Counted from the first letter of the stretch, positions 49,269-58,533 are shown. The stretch: DNA of 59,011 nucleotides from Marinilabiliales bacterium (GCA_002869385.1 PKTB01000001.1:1434-60444), one strand, 5' to 3'. Translations and numbers: made by a program. Notes: generated by a model from the sequence alone, not told the origin.

Positions 49269-50468
49269 TTATAAATATTTCTCTAATTTATCAATTATAT
49301 CGATTGCTACCAAATTCTTGTGCTTAATCTTAAACTCAGATTTCTTTTCTTTATTGTCAAAAATTGTGATTTTATTTGTGTCAGAATTAAAACCTGCGCC
49401 TTTATCATTCATTGAATTAAGTATAATAAAATCAAGATTTTTACGATTAAGCTTGTCTTTTGCATTATTGATCTCATTCTCATTTTCCAGTGCAAAACCT
49501 ACAAGAATTTTATCTTTTTTATTTTTCCCTAAAGTAGCAGCGATATCTTTGGTAGGTTTTAGAGTCAAATCCAGATTTTGACCTTTTCTTTTTAATTTGG
49601 CTTGATGAGTAGTTTAAGGAGTAAAGTCAGCTACAGCAGCAGAAAGGATTGCAGCATTACACTTTTCAAAATGTTTTGTTGTCGCATCAAACATTTCTTC
49701 TGCAGATTCTACTTTATGTAGCTCAATTCTTGAACTTTGAGTATTCAAACTTACAGGTCCCGATATTAAAATAACTTTAGCACCTCTTTTAGCACATTCT
49801 TCTGCTAATGCATATCCCATTTTCCCTGAGGAGTAGTTACCAATAAACCTTACCGCATCAATTTTTTCGTAAGTAGGACCAGCAGTAATTAGAATTGTTT
49901 TACTACTTAGTGATTTTTTTTTTTGAAAGTAAGTTTTTACTTGTTCAACAATAATTTCGGGTTCAGCAAGTCGCCCTTTGCCTACAAGACCACTGGCAAG
50001 CTCACCATCTTCGGGTTCTATAAATTGGTGCCCGAGATTTTTAAGTTTATTTATATTAGCTTGATTTGCTGGGTGTTTATACATGTCTAAATCCATTGCA
50101 GGAGCAATAAATATTGTACATTTTGCTGATAAATATGTTGTAAGAAGTAAGTTGTCAGCAATTCCATTAGCCATTTTCCCTAGGGTATTAGCTGTTGCAG
50201 GAGCAATAATATAAGCATCTGCCCAAAGACCTAGATCTACATGAGAATTCCAGTCTCCGTTTTCAGGATTAAAGAAATCAACTAAAATTGGGTTTTTTGT
50301 TAATGTTGCCATTGTTAGGGGAGTAATAAATTCTTTGGACAAGGGAGTCATCACTACTTTTACTGATGCTCCTTGTTTAACTAATAATCTTGCAATATTA
50401 GCAGCTTTATAGGCTGCTATACTGCCGGTTATTCCTAGAATAAAGTTTTTCCCCTTGAGGTCTGACAT
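49269..50468 (-). CDS. coaBC: Bifunctional phosphopantothenoylcysteine decarboxylase/synthetase, in-frame TAA
   Basis: Two-step coenzyme A synthesis. The CoaC half has the flavin-binding GITGSIAAYKAANIARLL, the active-site region NTLGKMANGIADNLL and the PAMDLDMY cysteine-flap equivalent. The CoaB half has AGPTYEKIDAVRFIGNYSSGKMGYALA. After AAVADFTP a TAA (49614-49616, codon 285) interrupts it; the frame continues TTHQAKLKRKGQ ... LKPTKDIAATLGKNKKDKILVGFALE. Relatives have K or E at that position. Read through, it is 399 residues, normal. The gene is essential, so as with murG an intact reading is expected in the living cell. Confidence 0.93.
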
Positions 50469-50471
50469 TCT

Positions 50472-50810
50472 TTAAAGATTTGTTTCGTTATTTTCATCTT
50501 CAGCGTAAGAATAATAAACTTTTTCACTGAGGAACTCCTCTAATGCAATCAGCGAAGGTTTAGGAAGTTTTTCAAAATAACGTGATACTTCAATTTGTTC
50601 ACGATTCTCATGAACTTCTTCTAGATTGTCATTATACGTTGCAAATTCTTCTAGTTTTTCATAAAGCTCTTTTCTTAGCTCAGAATTAATCTGGTCAGCC
50701 ATTTTAGCACATACGTTTACAGCTTCGTAGATATTACCGGTTTGTTGAGAAATTGAAACAATGTTTCTTGTGATTGTAGAAACAGGGGCTTCTGTTTTTT
50801 TGTAGTCCAT
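50472..50810 (-). CDS. rpoZ: RNA polymerase omega-like subunit (Bacteroidota type)
   Basis: 112 residues: MDYKKTEAPVSTITRNIVSISQQTGNIYEAVNVCAKMADQI is the conserved N-terminus of the Bacteroidota omega-like protein, with the omega-type helix pair NIYEAVNVCAKMADQINSEL. It lies between bamD and coaBC, its usual position in this phylum. The C-terminal acidic tail is variable. The name rests on family annotation and context. Confidence 0.82.
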   Translation of the reverse strand: MDYKKTEAPVSTITRNIVSISQQTGNIYEAVNVCAKMADQINSELRKELYEKLEEFATYNDNLEEVHENREQIEVSRYFEKLPKPSLIALEEFLSEKVYYSYAEDENNETNL

Positions 50811-50811
50811 C

Positions 50812-51612
50812 TTAATTATCGATATATTTTAATGAATTATTATAAAATTTTTCTGCTTCTTTCAAATTTTTTGATTCTGGAAAATTATCAACAAAAGTGA
50901 AATATGCATCTATTGTATTTTTATATCTTTCTTTCTTTTTTGCAATTACACTATTTTCAGCTAACATATATGATGACTTAACAATAGTGAATAAAATATC
51001 TTCTCTATATTTTGTATCAGGAAAATCTGCAAGAACTAGCTTCATTGATGTAATGGCAGCTTTATAATCTCCGATATTAAAATAAAGGTAAGCATTATTA
51101 AATGCTTTTGTCTCCAATTTAAACTGTAACTTGTCTATTAATTCTTCTGCTTCTGTTCTTTTTTCGGATTCAGGATATTTTTCTATAAATATTTGTAATT
51201 CAGCAATTGCAGCGTGTGTATATGCTTGCTCTAAAGATTCTTCTGGTGAGATTAAATAATAACAATATGCTGCTAAAAATTCAACTTCCTCAACATGTTC
51301 GCTAGATGGATATTGTGCTGCAAAATCTTTAAAAAGATATGCAGCCAATGAGAGTTCACCTAGGCCGTAAGAACAATATGCTGTGTAATATGAAATTTTT
51401 TCGGCTTTTTCAGTTCCTCTATAAATCGATCTTAACTCTTCAAGTAATGATTGAGACCTATAATAATCTTCTTTTTCGTAATATTCTACAGCTTTTTCAA
51501 ATTTCAATTCATAATCAGTACTTTTTAACAGTTTTTGATAATCACTGCAAGAAGCTGCAAGCAGCACAACTGCCAGAGAAAGAAAGAAATATGTTAGTTT
51601 ATTTTTAAACAT
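50812..51612 (-). CDS. bamD: Outer-membrane assembly lipoprotein BamD
   Basis: TPR lipoprotein of the Bam complex that inserts beta-barrel proteins. The frame is open further upstream, but the ATG at 51610-51612 opens MFKNKLTYFFLSLAVVLLAASC, a clean lipoprotein signal with the lipobox cysteine at residue 22. TPR-like repeats follow (EKAVEYYEKEDYYRSQSLLEEL, SLAAYLFKDFAAQYPSSEHVEEVEFLAA, AAITSMKLVLADFPDTKYREDILF). Length is 266. A -7 box ends 5 bp before this ATG, so the message may be leaderless. Confidence 0.9.
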   Translation of the reverse strand: MFKNKLTYFFLSLAVVLLAASCSDYQKLLKSTDYELKFEKAVEYYEKEDYYRSQSLLEELRSIYRGTEKAEKISYYTAYCSYGLGELSLAAYLFKDFAAQYPSSEHVEEVEFLAAYCYYLISPEESLEQAYTHAAIAELQIFIEKYPESEKRTEAEELIDKLQFKLETKAFNNAYLYFNIGDYKAAITSMKLVLADFPDTKYREDILFTIVKSSYMLAENSVIAKKKERYKNTIDAYFTFVDNFPESKNLKEAEKFYNNSLKYIDN

Positions 51613-51616
51613 TTTG

Positions 51617-51624
51617 CAAAGATA
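51617..51624 (-). promoter_or_regulatory. -7 box TATCTTTG directly before bamD
   Basis: On the minus strand TATCTTTG is followed by CAAA and then the bamD ATG. The box normally ends a few bases before the start point, so transcription would begin at or next to the start codon. No clear TTG at 19-21 bp. Confidence 0.45.
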
Positions 51625-51741
51625 CATTAATATGATTAAATATTCTAATAATTTTTTTACCAAAAAATTTTGTCATAAAAGACAGATTTTATTGATACAA
51701 TTGCTAGTAGAACGATTATATTTTAGTTTTATTTTGACTTT

Positions 51742-52464
51742 TTAAAACTTGTAACATAAAACCTTTTCAAGTATATCTGTTTGCTTGAGTTCTTCGATAT
51801 TATATTGATTTACTTGGTTTTCTTCAAATAACCACACTTTATTTACATATTGAAAGGCTATTTCCAGATCATGTGTGGAAAACACTATGCTTCTATTCTG
51901 TTCTTTTGCTAAGGAATTTAACAGATTTAATAATTTATGTTTTGAGTAGTAATCTAGAAAAGCTGTGGGTTCATCAAGCAAAATAATGGGAGTTTCCTGA
52001 ACAAATGCCCGGCAAATAATAGCTTTTTGTCTTTCTCCATCGCTAATAGAGCATAGGTTTTTGTGTTTAAGATTTTTCAACTCAAAATCTAATAAAGCTT
52101 TGTTAATTTTTGTATTATCTTCTCCAGATTTCTTGTCAAAGATATTTGTATAAGGTGATCGCCCCATAGATACAAGATCTATTACTTTTAAGTTTGATAA
52201 ATACTCTTGCTTTGATGGGACATAACTTATTTTAGTCGCTCTGTTTTCTGCTTTTAGTTTTGATAAATCTATATTATCTATTATAATATTACCATTTAAT
52301 TGAGGGTTAACTCCGCTTAAAGTGTTTAATAGAGTGCTTTTACCGGTTCCGTTCCTACCTATAATACAAATAATTTCACCTTTTTTAACAGATAAGTTTA
52401 TATTATTAGTTAATGCATGATTATAACCAATTTCTAGGTCTTTTATTTGAAGATTAACACTCAT
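51742..52464 (-). CDS. ABC transporter ATP-binding protein (FecE/BtuD type)
   Basis: Energises uptake of an iron complex or cobalamin. It has Walker A GRNGTGKSTLLN (about residue 36), a Q-loop near SYVPSKQEYL, the signature SDGERQKAII, Walker B IILLDEPTAFLDY and the H-loop STHD. Length is 240. It is the last gene of a three-gene importer operon and overlaps the permease by one base. The substrate is not readable from the sequence. Confidence 0.92.
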   Translation of the reverse strand: MSVNLQIKDLEIGYNHALTNNINLSVKKGEIICIIGRNGTGKSTLLNTLSGVNPQLNGNIIIDNIDLSKLKAENRATKISYVPSKQEYLSNLKVIDLVSMGRSPYTNIFDKKSGEDNTKINKALLDFELKNLKHKNLCSISDGERQKAIICRAFVQETPIILLDEPTAFLDYYSKHKLLNLLNSLAKEQNRSIVFSTHDLEIAFQYVNKVWLFEENQVNQYNIEELKQTDILEKVLCYKF

Positions 52465-53489
52465 TAAACAATAGTTCTTTTGTTTTTAATTACAACCCAT
52501 ATTATAAAAGGAGCTCCTAAAATTGCTGTAATTGCATTTATTGGTATAATTCCTTTTTCTGTAAGCAAGTGAGAAATAATATCACTTGAAACAAGAAATA
52601 GTGAACCAATAAGCATTGCTGCAGGTATTAGGATAAAGTGATTAGATGTTTTAAATACCCACCTTGCAACATGAGGTGCGGCTATTCCAATAAAACCTAT
52701 TGGACCACAAAATGCTGTAACTGTACCGGTTAAAATGCTGACACCTGTATAGATAATTATTCTTTGCAGTTTAACATTTACACCCATTGTTTTTGCAAAT
52801 GTTTCTCCAGGAAGCATAAGATTTAGATTTTTCGATATAGCAAAAAGAAATATTGAACTAATAATTATTATTGGAGAGATAACAAGGATGTTTATAAATG
52901 AAACAGCATTAAGGTTACCCATTGTCCATATAACATAGGATTTAACATTTATATCATTTGCATAATATTGTAATATACTGACAATAGAACTAACCACACC
53001 TGCAATCAATATTCCTATTATTAATATTGAAACATTATCTCTTATTCGCAATGAGATTGCAAGAATTATACTTAGAACTAATGCGGCTCCTAAACCGGCA
53101 GAAATAAGCAAACTAAAATTAGATGAGACATTTATTGTATTAATATGCAATAGCCCAGAACCTAAAATAATTAGAGCCACTCCCAGGCTTGCTCCGCTGC
53201 TAATTCCAAGAACGTAAGGTCCAGCAAGAGGATTCCTAAAACTTGTTTGCATTAAAAGTCCCGAAATAGCCAGAGCGCTACCAGTCAACAAAGCAACAAA
53301 TACTCGTTGAAATCTAAATTCTTTGATCAATAGATATATCCCCTCATTTTCAATTGATTGAAATGTTAGAAACTTTAAAATGGTATTAAATGAGATATCA
53401 ATTTGTCCGGTTGATAAATCTATTCCTACTAGCACTAATAATAATACTGTGATTACTGAAAACAATAATATTATTCTGCTTTTTTGCAT
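52464..53489 (-). CDS. FecCD-family ABC transporter permease
   Basis: 341 residues with about nine to ten hydrophobic segments. The FecCD hallmarks are GSALAISGLLMQTSFRNPLAGPYVLGISSGASLGVALIIL, TGTVTAFCGPIGFIGIAAPHVAR (coupling region) and LFLVSSDIISHLLTEKGIIPINAITAILGAPFIIWVV. Forms the membrane channel of the iron/cobalamin importer. It lies one base after the binding-protein gene and overlaps the ATPase gene by one base. Confidence 0.94.
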   Translation of the reverse strand: MQKSRIILLFSVITVLLLVLVGIDLSTGQIDISFNTILKFLTFQSIENEGIYLLIKEFRFQRVFVALLTGSALAISGLLMQTSFRNPLAGPYVLGISSGASLGVALIILGSGLLHINTINVSSNFSLLISAGLGAALVLSIILAISLRIRDNVSILIIGILIAGVVSSIVSILQYYANDINVKSYVIWTMGNLNAVSFINILVISPIIIISSIFLFAISKNLNLMLPGETFAKTMGVNVKLQRIIIYTGVSILTGTVTAFCGPIGFIGIAAPHVARWVFKTSNHFILIPAAMLIGSLFLVSSDIISHLLTEKGIIPINAITAILGAPFIIWVVIKNKRTIV

Positions 53490-53490
53490 A

Positions 53491-54615
53491 TTATTTTATT
53501 TCCTGATAATAATAAAGTTCTGTAGGGTTTCCTAATTCGTGAAAGATAATTCCCAGGTCTTTTAATATCAGGTCAGGATGTAAAATCCCAGATTCGTAAA
53601 AATCGTTTCCACCGTACATATTTACTCTACGATTATTGTTGAAGATTTTTGCGTTTTTAAGAGCTTTAAAATCTATTAGACGAGATTCAATATCGGTGAT
53701 CTCACTTTTTCTTGTAATTTGATTAGGATTAAGCCAGATGTCTGCATTTTGTGAATTAGCAAATACTTCTTCGACAGTAAGGGGAATACTGCCATTCTCA
53801 TTACCTTCAACCATTTTGTAGATACCACCAGCATCCTTAATAAAATTGGCAAAATATGATTTTGCACCCGGTACCCACCATGTTCCTTTCCATGGTAAAT
53901 TTAGTAGGATTTCAGGTTCATTAGTTTTTTTATCTGCAATATTATCTTTGATTTCTATATAGTTATTTTCAACACTATCGAAATACTCGCATGCATAATC
54001 AAAATTATCATAAAAACATGAAAAAAACTTTATCCATTCTGTTCGGCCAAGTGGTGAGGTTTCATAAAAATCTCCGACATAAACAACAGGAATACCTATC
54101 TCACTAAGTTTTTGATATGAAGACATTCCACTATTATCAATTCCAAATGCAAAAACGACATCAGGATTTAATGAGATTATTTCTTCAATATTTGTTTGAT
54201 TATCATAACCAACTTCGGAGATATGTTTGTTTAATATAAGCTCTCTTATTTCGTCATCATAAATATAATTAAGACCACTGATACCTTTAATACTTAATGA
54301 TTTGTCTAATTGTGAGATGAAAGCACAATGAGTTGTTGAAAGGCATACAACTTTTGAAACCGGTATGTGTATTATTTCATTATTGCCGGATTCTGAATCA
54401 CTTTTTGAAGATAATAAGTAATTATATGTAATTGCTTCACCACTACCAATGTTATTAAAGACTTTAAGTATAAATCCTTCATCAATTTTAGAAACCTCGA
54501 ATCCTTTGGCATATTTGTTTTTAATTACCTCTCCATCAGTATTCTGATTAATGTCATTAGTACATGCATAAAGCAAAATAACTGGAATGAGCAATATGTA
54601 TATAATTTTCTTCAT
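53491..54615 (-). CDS. ABC transporter substrate-binding lipoprotein (iron complex/cobalamin type)
   Basis: 374 residues. The lipoprotein signal is MKKIIYILLIPVILLYACTN with the lipobox cysteine at 18. The periplasmic-binding fold shows KVVCLSTTHCAFISQLDKSLSIKGISG, the NIEEIISLNPDVVFAFG strand, GIPVVYVGDFYETSPLGRTEWIKF and WWVPGAKSYFANFIKDAGG. It is the first gene of the importer operon. The start codon lies right after a T-tract of a terminator hairpin whose loop holds a -7 box, an unusually tight arrangement. Confidence 0.9.
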   Translation of the reverse strand: MKKIIYILLIPVILLYACTNDINQNTDGEVIKNKYAKGFEVSKIDEGFILKVFNNIGSGEAITYNYLLSSKSDSESGNNEIIHIPVSKVVCLSTTHCAFISQLDKSLSIKGISGLNYIYDDEIRELILNKHISEVGYDNQTNIEEIISLNPDVVFAFGIDNSGMSSYQKLSEIGIPVVYVGDFYETSPLGRTEWIKFFSCFYDNFDYACEYFDSVENNYIEIKDNIADKKTNEPEILLNLPWKGTWWVPGAKSYFANFIKDAGGIYKMVEGNENGSIPLTVEEVFANSQNADIWLNPNQITRKSEITDIESRLIDFKALKNAKIFNNNRRVNMYGGNDFYESGILHPDLILKDLGIIFHELGNPTELYYYQEIK

Positions 54616-54618
54616 AAA

Positions 54619-54654
54619 AAAACCTCTGACGACACAAAGATAATCAGAGGTTTT
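54619..54654 (-). terminator. Terminator with a -7 promoter box in its loop
   Basis: On the minus strand the stem aaaacctctga / tcagaggtttt (54644-54654 with 54619-54629) follows the stop of the S1 protease gene by 18 bp and leads into seven T residues that touch the next ATG. The 14-base loop contains TATCTTTG (54635-54642), an exact TAnnTTTG. It can therefore end the protease transcript, and the same bases could start the ABC importer transcript. Confidence 0.7.
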
Positions 54655-54672
54655 AAATATTTAAAATTTAAT

Positions 54673-57600
54673 CTATCTGGAAAGGATTAATTTTTTGTTT
54701 ATAACATATCCATTAGTTTTGATTCTAACAATATATAAACCTTCAGGATATGATTGCATGTTAATAGTGTATTCATCGAAACCATTTGTGTTAATCTCAG
54801 TTTCAGACTTTCTTCCAAGAGCATCATATATTTCAATTTCGATGTCTTTGTAAGACTGGTCCTTAACTGATAAAGTAACAACTCCAGAGCTTGGATTTGG
54901 ATATAAGTCAAAACTGTAATCAGCTATTAACTGTTCAATATCAACTAAACAGGTAATAGGTTTAATTGGAATTGCAGAACTGAAGTTATACAGATCGTTA
55001 GTAGTGTACCATACACTTGTTTTGTTAAGGTAAAGGTCATTGTTTGTTGGGTTCATACCTCTTGATGTAACTAATGGCACAGCAAATAGGTCATCGTTAA
55101 CGCCATCACTATCTTCATCTTTATATATAATTTCATATCCTGCGTAGAATGGTCCATTAATGTCTACAGGTTCGTCAAACATAATGACATTAGTTTGGCC
55201 TTGTGAAATGTCTCTGATGTAGACTTTCTTTTCACCTAATTTAAGTGTATCCACAGGACCGTTTTCATCGCCTTCCCAAATACAGAATCTTACGTAATTA
55301 TTGTAACTTCCATACATAGCATAAGTTACCGGAATAATTACCCCTGTTATTTGGCTAAATGTGTAATTATTAAAATAGTTTGCATATTTTTTGATATTAT
55401 CACCATTATGTCCAGCAAGGAATCCCCATGTTCCTGTTGGAACCCATGTGTTTAATGTTTCACCATCATTAACGGTAGTAAGGGTGTCGCAATATGATTG
55501 AACTGTACCACTGAAAACATATATATAGTTTTCCTTAGTTATGATATCAGCACCACAACCGTTGCTTACAGTTAACGTTACATCGTAAATCCCTGGAGTT
55601 CCATATGTTATTGAATTAGTTGGTGAACCTTCGCTACTTGTTGAAGGACTAGCGCCTTCGAATACCCATGTATGAGTTGAAGGAAGACCTTCAGACAAGT
55701 CTTGGAAATGTACAGATTCACCTGCAGCAATTAATCGTGGAGAAGCAACAAAGTCAGCTGTAGGAGCTTCTGTGCAAGGATCTTCTTCGGAAACAATTAT
55801 GTATGCTTCTTTTGTTAATTCGTCAACTCCAAAATTGTTGCTTACAGTAAGTTTCACAAAATATGTTCCTTCAGTATCATATTGAATGCCTGTAGGGTTT
55901 TGTAAAGTGCTTGAACCTGTTGCAGCTCCTTCAAATTCCCATTCCCATTGATATGGTAAGCCACTACTTAGGTCAATAAAGTTAACTTGATCTCCTGGTT
56001 GAATTACGGTATAGTTTGCCATAAAATCTGCAACAGGAGGTGTTGTAGCTGCAGGTATTACAGTAATATAATCTTCTTTAATTTCTATATCATGAACATT
56101 ATTTGTCTTACGACATCTTAGCTCTACGTCGTATGTTCCTGGAGTCATATAAGCTATTGGTGGTGGAGCTGAATCAGCATATTCAGTAGGAGTGCCACCT
56201 TCGAAAGTCCATGACCATTGATTGAAAGGACCGTTTTGAGATAAGTTTGTAAAGTGAACAACACCTCCAACAGGGATAGTTAATTGATCTGCTTCAAAAT
56301 CTGCTATTGGCATTTCAGGATCAGGATTAACGGTAATACAGTATTCACAAATGTATGTGTCTTGATCTGTCGCATTTTGAACTTGCAGTACGACATCATA
56401 TATTCCAGGAGTATTATAACATATATTTGTTGGATGCTGGTTTGTTGAAGTTACAGTTTGTGCTCCTGGGAAACTCCAACTCCAAGAAGTTGGGAATCCA
56501 GTTGATTGGTCGTTAAAGTTAATGCATTCACCTGCTATTATATCATAGTCAGAAGCAATAAATGCTGCAGCAAGAGCATCAGGATCATCTGTAACAGTAA
56601 TATAACCTGTTTTAATTTCATCATCTGAATCTGTACCATCAGATACTGTTAGAGTTACTGAATAGACACCTGCGGTAGGATAATTTATTACTGGGTTTTG
56701 GTCGCTAGAAGTTCCAGGAGTACCTCCTTCAAATTCCCAGTCCCAAGTTGTTACATCTCCAATAGACTCATCCGTAAATGTTACATCACCACCAGATGCA
56801 ACAACTATAGGTGTTGCTGAAAATGCAGCAGTTAATGTACCATCAGCGATTACTTCAATATAAAGTGTCATAGTTATGTCATCACTACCATTTGCGTTTG
56901 TAACAGTAAGCGTCACATCATATACACCTGCAGTGTTGTATACAACACTTGGGTTTTCTGCAGTACTTGTTGCTGGTGTACCACCAGGAAACTCCCATGA
57001 CCATGATGTAGGAGAGTTTGTGGATAAGTCTGTGAAATCAACAGTTCCTCCTTCTATTACTGTTGTTGGTGTTCCAGAGAAATCTGCTACAGGAGGATCT
57101 CCTGGTGATCCGTTAGGGTCGTAACCAGGACATTGCATATCACTAGATGAAGTAGGGTCAAGCCATGGTTCTAATTGAACGTCGTCGGTCCCACCGTTAG
57201 CAGTCCAGTGTTGACTAAACATTCCATACAAATCATTTGCGCTACCTACTGGTGCTCCACAGTATGATGCACCCCCGGTTTCTGTACCAACAACAAGCTT
57301 ATTTGCTCCATTGAATAGTGGAGAACCTGAAGAGCCTCCTTCAGTAATACCCCAGCTAGTAACAGTTTCTGCCCATTGTGAGAAACAATGTGAATTTGCC
57401 ATACATCCTGAATATGATTGTATTGTTAAAGCATCTGTATAAGTTGAAACCTTCTTTATGTCTCCTGCAGGATGATGAATACACACGCCTGATGAACTTG
57501 GTGTTGTACTTCTATCCCAGCCATTGTAATAACCATTTATTGTTGCGATGTTAGCTGCAGTAGTAGATAATTCTACAAGTAAGAAATCTGTTCCACCTGT

Positions 57601-58533
57601 CATATTTCCTCTTGATCTGAATTCACAACCGGTAATAGATTCATAACTCGGTTCACTACCAGGATTTGAACATGTAGGAGCTTCAAAATGGAAGTAAAAC
57701 TGCCATTGAGCGAAGTCACCTGCTGAAACGTCACCACCACAGTGGTCAGCAGTTAAGAAATACGGTGTTCCGTCATTTGCAGTATTGTTAACTAATGTTC
57801 CAGAACAAAAACCTGCACTAAAACCATCTATGACATATATTTCTGCAACACCTTTTTTTTCTGTTTGGAAGTTGTCACCTTCTGGACAATTTATATTTAC
57901 GTTACAAGAACCAGAGTTGCCAAAACCTGTTGGCTTTCCATCTTTGTAATAACCAATAAACTGATCAACGCTTCTATAATTGTACATTACTCCTTCTATG
58001 TCTAGAGAAATGTAATCAATATTGACACCTGGGTCTACAACTAGTTCGAGATGTAAGATTTCTCCTTGAATTAACTGTGTTGAGAAGTAATCACTATTTA
58101 TCGGATTTGTTCTTTCATCATAAGAGCCTAATAATTGTTTTCTATTCTCATTATAAAGATATAAATGAGAACCATTTACAAGATGAAAGTTTTCATATAA
58201 GACCATAAGAGCTTGTGCACCGCGAGATGCAATTTCAAGCCGCCATACCTGTGTTCCATCAGGTAAAATGTCACATGTGCCAGAATTGTCTAAGCTAGCT
58301 GAAATAGGGAGCATTCTAGCAACTTTGTATAACTCACCATTTTTCTCATCCTCCATATCTTCTTGCATGATTAGGTTCATGTCAGGTTCCTGAAGTATGA
58401 TTCTATCTACATCGGTAGATAAATTTTTGTTTGTATAGCTAATAGGTAAGCCGCCATAACTCTTTTGTGAAAATGCATTAAAACTTACTAATAGCAAAGT
58501 AATGCTAAGTAAAAGAAGAGTAAATCTTTTCAT
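54673..58533 (-). CDS. T9SS-sorted trypsin-like (S1) protease with PKD repeats (1286 aa)
   Basis: It has a signal peptide (residues 1-22) and an N-terminal prodomain to about 205. The lysyl-endopeptidase-like chymotrypsin fold runs from about 205 to 470, with His264 (FLTADHCGGD), Asp316 (GGTDFLLVEL) and Ser402 (EGGSSGSPLF). Several cysteines fit disulfides. Six PKD domains follow (about 480-1005), each with an 'SWSWEFPGGTP' or 'YQWEWEFEGA' core and a final 'YDVTLTVSNG' strand. A jelly-roll-like module (about 1010-1190) and a T9SS sorting domain (FDLYPNPSSGVVTLSV ... GLYIVRIKTNG) end the protein. The frame is intact. A secreted or surface protease is well supported; specificity is not. Confidence 0.93.
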   Translation of the reverse strand: MKRFTLLLLSITLLLVSFNAFSQKSYGGLPISYTNKNLSTDVDRIILQEPDMNLIMQEDMEDEKNGELYKVARMLPISASLDNSGTCDILPDGTQVWRLEIASRGAQALMVLYENFHLVNGSHLYLYNENRKQLLGSYDERTNPINSDYFSTQLIQGEILHLELVVDPGVNIDYISLDIEGVMYNYRSVDQFIGYYKDGKPTGFGNSGSCNVNINCPEGDNFQTEKKGVAEIYVIDGFSAGFCSGTLVNNTANDGTPYFLTADHCGGDVSAGDFAQWQFYFHFEAPTCSNPGSEPSYESITGCEFRSRGNMTGGTDFLLVELSTTAANIATINGYYNGWDRSTTPSSSGVCIHHPAGDIKKVSTYTDALTIQSYSGCMANSHCFSQWAETVTSWGITEGGSSGSPLFNGANKLVVGTETGGASYCGAPVGSANDLYGMFSQHWTANGGTDDVQLEPWLDPTSSSDMQCPGYDPNGSPGDPPVADFSGTPTTVIEGGTVDFTDLSTNSPTSWSWEFPGGTPATSTAENPSVVYNTAGVYDVTLTVTNANGSDDITMTLYIEVIADGTLTAAFSATPIVVASGGDVTFTDESIGDVTTWDWEFEGGTPGTSSDQNPVINYPTAGVYSVTLTVSDGTDSDDEIKTGYITVTDDPDALAAAFIASDYDIIAGECINFNDQSTGFPTSWSWSFPGAQTVTSTNQHPTNICYNTPGIYDVVLQVQNATDQDTYICEYCITVNPDPEMPIADFEADQLTIPVGGVVHFTNLSQNGPFNQWSWTFEGGTPTEYADSAPPPIAYMTPGTYDVELRCRKTNNVHDIEIKEDYITVIPAATTPPVADFMANYTVIQPGDQVNFIDLSSGLPYQWEWEFEGAATGSSTLQNPTGIQYDTEGTYFVKLTVSNNFGVDELTKEAYIIVSEEDPCTEAPTADFVASPRLIAAGESVHFQDLSEGLPSTHTWVFEGASPSTSSEGSPTNSITYGTPGIYDVTLTVSNGCGADIITKENYIYVFSGTVQSYCDTLTTVNDGETLNTWVPTGTWGFLAGHNGDNIKKYANYFNNYTFSQITGVIIPVTYAMYGSYNNYVRFCIWEGDENGPVDTLKLGEKKVYIRDISQGQTNVIMFDEPVDINGPFYAGYEIIYKDEDSDGVNDDLFAVPLVTSRGMNPTNNDLYLNKTSVWYTTNDLYNFSSAIPIKPITCLVDIEQLIADYSFDLYPNPSSGVVTLSVKDQSYKDIEIEIYDALGRKSETEINTNGFDEYTINMQSYPEGLYIVRIKTNGYVINKKLILSR

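Noticed and set aside
8874..49616. A reassigned stop codon (for example TGA read as glycine or tryptophan) as the cause of the interrupted genes
   Set aside because: All three stop codons occur in frame, at positions where different residues are expected (Ser, Glu, Gly, Lys or Gln), and all three also end intact genes here. A single recoded codon cannot explain this, and long genes such as 1842-8108 contain none.
50472..50810. A regulatory or unknown small protein instead of an omega-like subunit
   Set aside because: The conserved N-terminus and the bamD-x-coaBC context match the Bacteroidota omega-like family well enough to keep that name, with lowered confidence.
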